Shown here: positions 15,076 to 18,257 of the stretch, piece after piece
Layout of the letters: every line of letters starts with the position of its first letter
Numbering within the stretch: the first letter of the stretch is position 1
Source of the DNA: an uncultured Lachnospiraceae bacterium
GTDB lineage: Bacteria > Bacillota > Clostridia > Lachnospirales > Lachnospiraceae
NCBI GenBank assembly: GCA_910583965.1
Contig: CAJUAE010000071.1
Location: forward strand, 1-18,257
DNA: 18,257 bases
Direction: 5' to 3'
The notes under the pieces: model-generated
Seen by the model: only the letters and a program-made list of their open reading frames with translations
The model's database searches: none
What the model was told of the DNA's origin: nothing
Made by a program: the position numbers and the translations under genes

Positions 15076-17940
15076 ATGGACAGAGAACAATTAAAGATAC
15101 TGCCAAAGGGAGAGGTTATCAAGATTCGCGGTGCAAATGAACACAATCTGAAAAATATTGATCTGGATATTCCTAGAAACAAATTTGTTGTGTTGACAGG
15201 GCTGTCTGGATCTGGCAAATCTTCTCTTGCATTTGACACCATCTATGCGGAGGGACAAAGACGGTATATGGAATCTCTGTCTTCCTACGCCAGACAGTTT
15301 TTAGGGCAGATGGAAAAGCCAAATGTAGAGCGCATTGATGGATTGTCGCCCGCAATTTCCATTGACCAGAAATCCACAAATAGGAATCCGCGCTCGACTG
15401 TTGGCACTGTGACAGAAATTTATGACTATTTTAGACTTTTGTATGCGCGTATTGGAATACCACACTGTCCAAACTGTGGCAGAGAGATTAAACGTCAGAC
15501 CGTTGACCAGATGGTTGACCAGATTATGGAGCTACCACAAGGTACAAAACTTCAACTTTTGGCGCCAGTAGTACGCGGCAGAAAAGGAGAACATACTAAA
15601 GTGCTTGACCGCGCAAAAAAAAGTGGCTATGTGCGTGTTCGCATTGATGGGAATTTGTATGATTTGTCCGAGGAAATTAAACTTGAAAAAAATATCAAAC
15701 ATAATATTGAGATAATTGTAGATAGAATCGCTGTAAAAGAAGGTGTTGAGCGAAGGTTGACAGATTCCATAGAGAATGTGATGACACTTTCAGAAGGGCT
15801 TTTGATGGTGGATGTGATTGATGGCGAGATGATGAATTTTTCTGATAGTTTTGCCTGCCCTGATTGTAACATTAGCATTGATGAGGTCGAACCAAGAAGC
15901 TTTTCTTTTAACAATCCATTTGGTGCTTGTCCAGAGTGTTTGGGACTTGGCTATAAGATGGAGTTTGATATGGATTTAATTGTACCAGACAAGAGTCTTA
16001 ACATTAACCAAGGGGCAATTGCTGTTATGGGGTGGCAGTCTTGTGCAGATAAAGGAAGTTTTACTAACGCGATTTTACAAGCTTTGTGCAAGGAGTATGA
16101 TTTTTCTCTTGATACACCATTTGAGCTATTTCCAGACGAGATAAAAGATGTTTTGATAAATGGAACAAAAGGAAAGCAAGTGACTGTATGTTACAAGGGA
16201 CAACGCGGTGAAGGCATGTATCCCGTAGCCTTTGAAGGATTGCTAAAAAATGTGGAGCGCAGGTATAGAGAAACTGCGTCGGAGAGTATCAAACAGGAAT
16301 ATGAGACATTTATGCGTATTACGCCTTGTAAAGAGTGTGGGGGAAGGCGTTTGAAAAAGACCTCGCTTGCAGTGACGGTGTGCGACAAAAATATTTATGA
16401 AATTACCTCTATGTCCATCACAAATCTTTATAATTTTCTGGATACAATGCAGTTGACTCAACAGCAGCAGTTGATTGGAAAGCGCATTTTAAAAGAAATA
16501 CGTGCGCGGGTAGGTTTTCTTGCCAGCGTCGGATTAGAATATTTATGTTTGTCAAGAGGAACTGCTTCTCTATCTGGTGGCGAGGCGCAACGCATTCGTT
16601 TGGCAACTCAGATAGGTTCTGGCTTAGTCGGTGTTTGTTATATTCTGGATGAGCCAAGTATTGGATTGCATCAACGAGACAATGATAAGTTACTTTCAGC
16701 GTTGCGCAATTTACAAGGACTTGGAAATACTCTGCTTGTTGTGGAGCATGACGAAGATACGATGTTGGCGGCAGACCATGTGATTGATATTGGCCCTGGC
16801 GCTGGAGAGCATGGTGGAGAAGTGGTTGCACAAGGAACGGCAGAAGAAATTATGCAGGTTCCAGAGTCTATAACAGGTCAATATTTAAGTGGAAAAATAC
16901 AAATTCCTGTGCCAGAGTGCCGCAGAATCCCAACTGGTTGGCTTACAGTAAAAGGGGCAGCGGAGAACAATCTTAAAAATATTGATGTAAAGTTTCCACT
17001 TGGTGTATTTACTTGCGTGACAGGAGTATCTGGATCGGGAAAATCGTCTCTGGTAAACGAGATTTTATACAAGTATTTGGCGAAAAAACTCAACCGAGCA
17101 CGTACAATAACAGGTAAATTTAAGAAGATAGATGGAGTGGAGCAGCTTGACAAAGTAATTGCAATTGACCAGTCGCCGATAGGTAGGACTCCACGCTCTA
17201 ATCCGGCAACTTATACTGGAGTGTTTGACCAAATTAGGGATTTGTTTGCGTCGACTGTTGACGCAAAGGCAAAAGGGTATAGCAAGGGACGTTTTAGCTT
17301 TAATGTGAAAGGTGGGCGATGTGAGGCATGTGGCGGTGATGGCATCATTAAAATTGAGATGCACTTTTTACCAGATGTCTATGTGCCCTGTGAAGTCTGC
17401 CAGGGTAAACGCTACAACAGAGAGACTCTTGATGTTAAATATAAAGGCAAGAGCATTTATGACGTGTTGGATATGACTGTTGAGGAGGCAATGACATTTT
17501 TTGAGCCAGTTCCTTCTATCAAAAGAAAGATTGAAACCTTGTATGATGTGGGACTTTCCTATATTAAATTAGGACAACCTTCAACAACGCTCTCTGGTGG
17601 AGAGGCACAGCGCATTAAGCTCGCGACGGAGCTGAGTCGTAGAAGTACAGGAAAGACAATCTATATTTTGGATGAGCCAACAACTGGGCTTCATTTTGCA
17701 GACGTGCATAAATTAGTTGAGATTTTGCAACGTCTTGCGGAGGGTGGCAATACAATAATTGTCATTGAGCACAATTTAGACGTGATTAAGACCGCAGATT
17801 ATATTATTGATATTGGACCAGAAGGCGGAGATGGCGGCGGCACCATAATTGCAGAAGGTACTCCAGAATATATCGCATCTTGCCCGCAATCCTACACAGG
17901 AATCTATGTAAAAAGGATGTTAGAGCGGGTAAAGAGGTAA
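15076..17940 (+). CDS. uvrA: Excinuclease ABC subunit A
   Basis: UvrA is the dimeric ABC-type ATPase that first detects bulky DNA lesions and delivers UvrB. The 954-residue product is full length with two ATPase modules. The first Walker A is GLSGSGKS (42-49) and its signature LSGGEAQR (499-506); the second Walker A is GVSGSGKS (650-657) and its signature LSGGEAQR (839-846). Two zinc modules are complete: Cys261, 264, 285 and 288, and Cys749, 752, 772 and 775. The Walker B segments read YILDEPSIGLHQRD and YILDEPTTGLHFAD. The ribosome binding site AAAGG (15059-15063) is rather far, 12 bases, from the ATG. It lies downstream of uvrB in the same direction and is probably cotranscribed at least in part; no LexA box of its own was seen. 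Confidence 0.97.
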   Translation: MDREQLKILPKGEVIKIRGANEHNLKNIDLDIPRNKFVVLTGLSGSGKSSLAFDTIYAEGQRRYMESLSSYARQFLGQMEKPNVERIDGLSPAISIDQKSTNRNPRSTVGTVTEIYDYFRLLYARIGIPHCPNCGREIKRQTVDQMVDQIMELPQGTKLQLLAPVVRGRKGEHTKVLDRAKKSGYVRVRIDGNLYDLSEEIKLEKNIKHNIEIIVDRIAVKEGVERRLTDSIENVMTLSEGLLMVDVIDGEMMNFSDSFACPDCNISIDEVEPRSFSFNNPFGACPECLGLGYKMEFDMDLIVPDKSLNINQGAIAVMGWQSCADKGSFTNAILQALCKEYDFSLDTPFELFPDEIKDVLINGTKGKQVTVCYKGQRGEGMYPVAFEGLLKNVERRYRETASESIKQEYETFMRITPCKECGGRRLKKTSLAVTVCDKNIYEITSMSITNLYNFLDTMQLTQQQQLIGKRILKEIRARVGFLASVGLEYLCLSRGTASLSGGEAQRIRLATQIGSGLVGVCYILDEPSIGLHQRDNDKLLSALRNLQGLGNTLLVVEHDEDTMLAADHVIDIGPGAGEHGGEVVAQGTAEEIMQVPESITGQYLSGKIQIPVPECRRIPTGWLTVKGAAENNLKNIDVKFPLGVFTCVTGVSGSGKSSLVNEILYKYLAKKLNRARTITGKFKKIDGVEQLDKVIAIDQSPIGRTPRSNPATYTGVFDQIRDLFASTVDAKAKGYSKGRFSFNVKGGRCEACGGDGIIKIEMHFLPDVYVPCEVCQGKRYNRETLDVKYKGKSIYDVLDMTVEEAMTFFEPVPSIKRKIETLYDVGLSYIKLGQPSTTLSGGEAQRIKLATELSRRSTGKTIYILDEPTTGLHFADVHKLVEILQRLAEGGNTIIVIEHNLDVIKTADYIIDIGPEGGDGGGTIIAEGTPEYIASCPQSYTGIYVKRMLERVKR

Positions 17941-18017
17941 TATCACCCTTTAATTGTCAGTGCAGTTGCTATATTAATTATTGTGGTCAGTGTAATGATA
18001 TAGAACTTCTTGTAATA

Positions 18018-18066
18018 CGGATGACTATTATCATTTTGTCACCCTGTATTTTGTATAGTCTATCCG
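18018..18066. repeat. Imperfect 11-bp dyad after uvrA
   Basis: CGGATGACTAT (18018-18028) pairs with ATAGTC-t-ATCCG (18055-18066), one bulged base, across a 26-base loop. It lies 77 bases after the uvrA stop and is followed by CCATTTTG and a small ATAAAA/TTTTAT hairpin; it may help end the uvrA transcript but is not a convincing intrinsic terminator. The bases 17941-18017 show nothing else I can support. Confidence 0.4.
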
Positions 18067-18103
18067 CCATTTTGATAAAAGTTTTATGAATAGGGCAAGA
18101 ACA

Positions 18104-18123
18104 CCCGCGACTTTAGTCGTGGG
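18104..18123. mobile_element. Hairpin of the IS200/IS605-end type
   Basis: CCCGCGAC (18104-18111), a TTTA loop and GTCGTGGG (18116-18123) form an 8-bp stem with one G-U pair. Hairpins of this form, with a GACTTTAGTC core, are common at the ends of IS200/IS605-family elements and at the 3' end of their TnpB-associated RNAs. No transposase or TnpB reading frame lies beside it within the window, so this is either a solo end, a decayed copy, or the beginning of an element continuing past the edge. Confidence 0.4.
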
Positions 18124-18175
18124 ATGAATTGCTCGCATATGTTAATTAAAATTCAAATAATAATATTGAAAATAC

Positions 18176-18204
18176 TGTACATAACAATCTGCATATGCTA
18201 TTAT
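18176..18204 (+). promoter_or_regulatory. Rightward promoter near the window edge
   Basis: TGTACA (18176-18181) and TATTAT (18199-18204) are 17 bases apart, with TG at 18196-18197 making an extended -10. A GAGGTG ribosome-binding-like site follows at 18214-18219, but no ATG, GTG or TTG in an open frame is correctly placed before the window ends; an ATA-led frame (18225) is open to the edge. The gene it drives must lie mostly outside the window. Confidence 0.45.
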
Positions 18205-18231
18205 CTGCATAACGAGGTGATAATATAGCTT

Positions 18232-18257
18232 ATCAGAAGTCGACCTTTACTTCTGAT
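18232..18257. repeat. 9-bp inverted repeat at the window edge
   Basis: ATCAGAAGT (18232-18240) and ACTTCTGAT (18249-18257) are perfectly complementary around an 8-base loop, and the stem may continue beyond the window. Just upstream, ATCTGCATA occurs twice (18187-18195 and 18203-18211) at a 16-base interval. The dyad lies right after the promoter and ribosome-binding-like site described at 18176-18219. Confidence 0.6.

Noticed and set aside
17929..17951. GGGT/ACCC hairpin at the uvrA stop as its terminator
   Set aside because: Only about seven pairs with a bulge and no U-tract follows.

Overview
The window reads as chromosomal housekeeping DNA from a low-GC Gram-positive anaerobe of the class Clostridia, most likely the family Lachnospiraceae. 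This is inferred from AT-rich intergenic DNA, strong GGAGG ribosome binding sites, Firmicutes-type proteins, a tig-clpP-clpX-lon-ysxC order and a dedicated glutaminyl-tRNA synthetase. I cannot name a species from the sequence alone.

Layout. Positions 1-8592 hold a rightward protein quality-control and biogenesis block: trigger factor (tig), the ClpP peptidase and its ClpX unfoldase, the Lon protease, the ribosome-assembly GTPase YsxC, an AI-2E/PerM-family membrane protein, and the tRNA pseudouridine synthase TruA. clpP has its own well-formed promoter, overlapped by an 18-bp perfect dyad. A strong intrinsic terminator lies between clpX and lon. From lon to truA the genes are packed with gaps of 2-16 bp and are probably one transcript. 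Next come glnS with its own promoter and a HAD-family hydrolase.

Positions 11318-12837 are the unusual part. They hold one leftward gene for a small membrane-anchored acidic protein, set between two gene-poor stretches full of inverted repeats: several hairpins, an 18-bp perfect stem, and a roughly 137-nt structure closed by a 9-bp inverted repeat. There is also a leader module (hairpin, CGCC mini-hairpin, ribosome binding site, gattaaaATG) that closely matches the one before the HAD gene but here precedes a 28-codon reading frame.

Positions 12659-17940 hold the excision-repair pair uvrB and uvrA. uvrB is preceded by an extended -10 promoter and a GAAC-N4-GTTT site that fits a clostridial LexA (SOS) box. 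The last 317 bases have no complete gene. They carry a CCCGCGAC/GTCGTGGG hairpin of the kind found at IS200/IS605-type ends, a good rightward promoter and a 9-bp dyad cut off by the window edge. A related hairpin followed by the same GCATATGTTA word occurs at 11352.

I found no rRNA, tRNA, CRISPR array or complete transposase. The coding genes are conventional. The novelty candidates are the structured intergenic elements.
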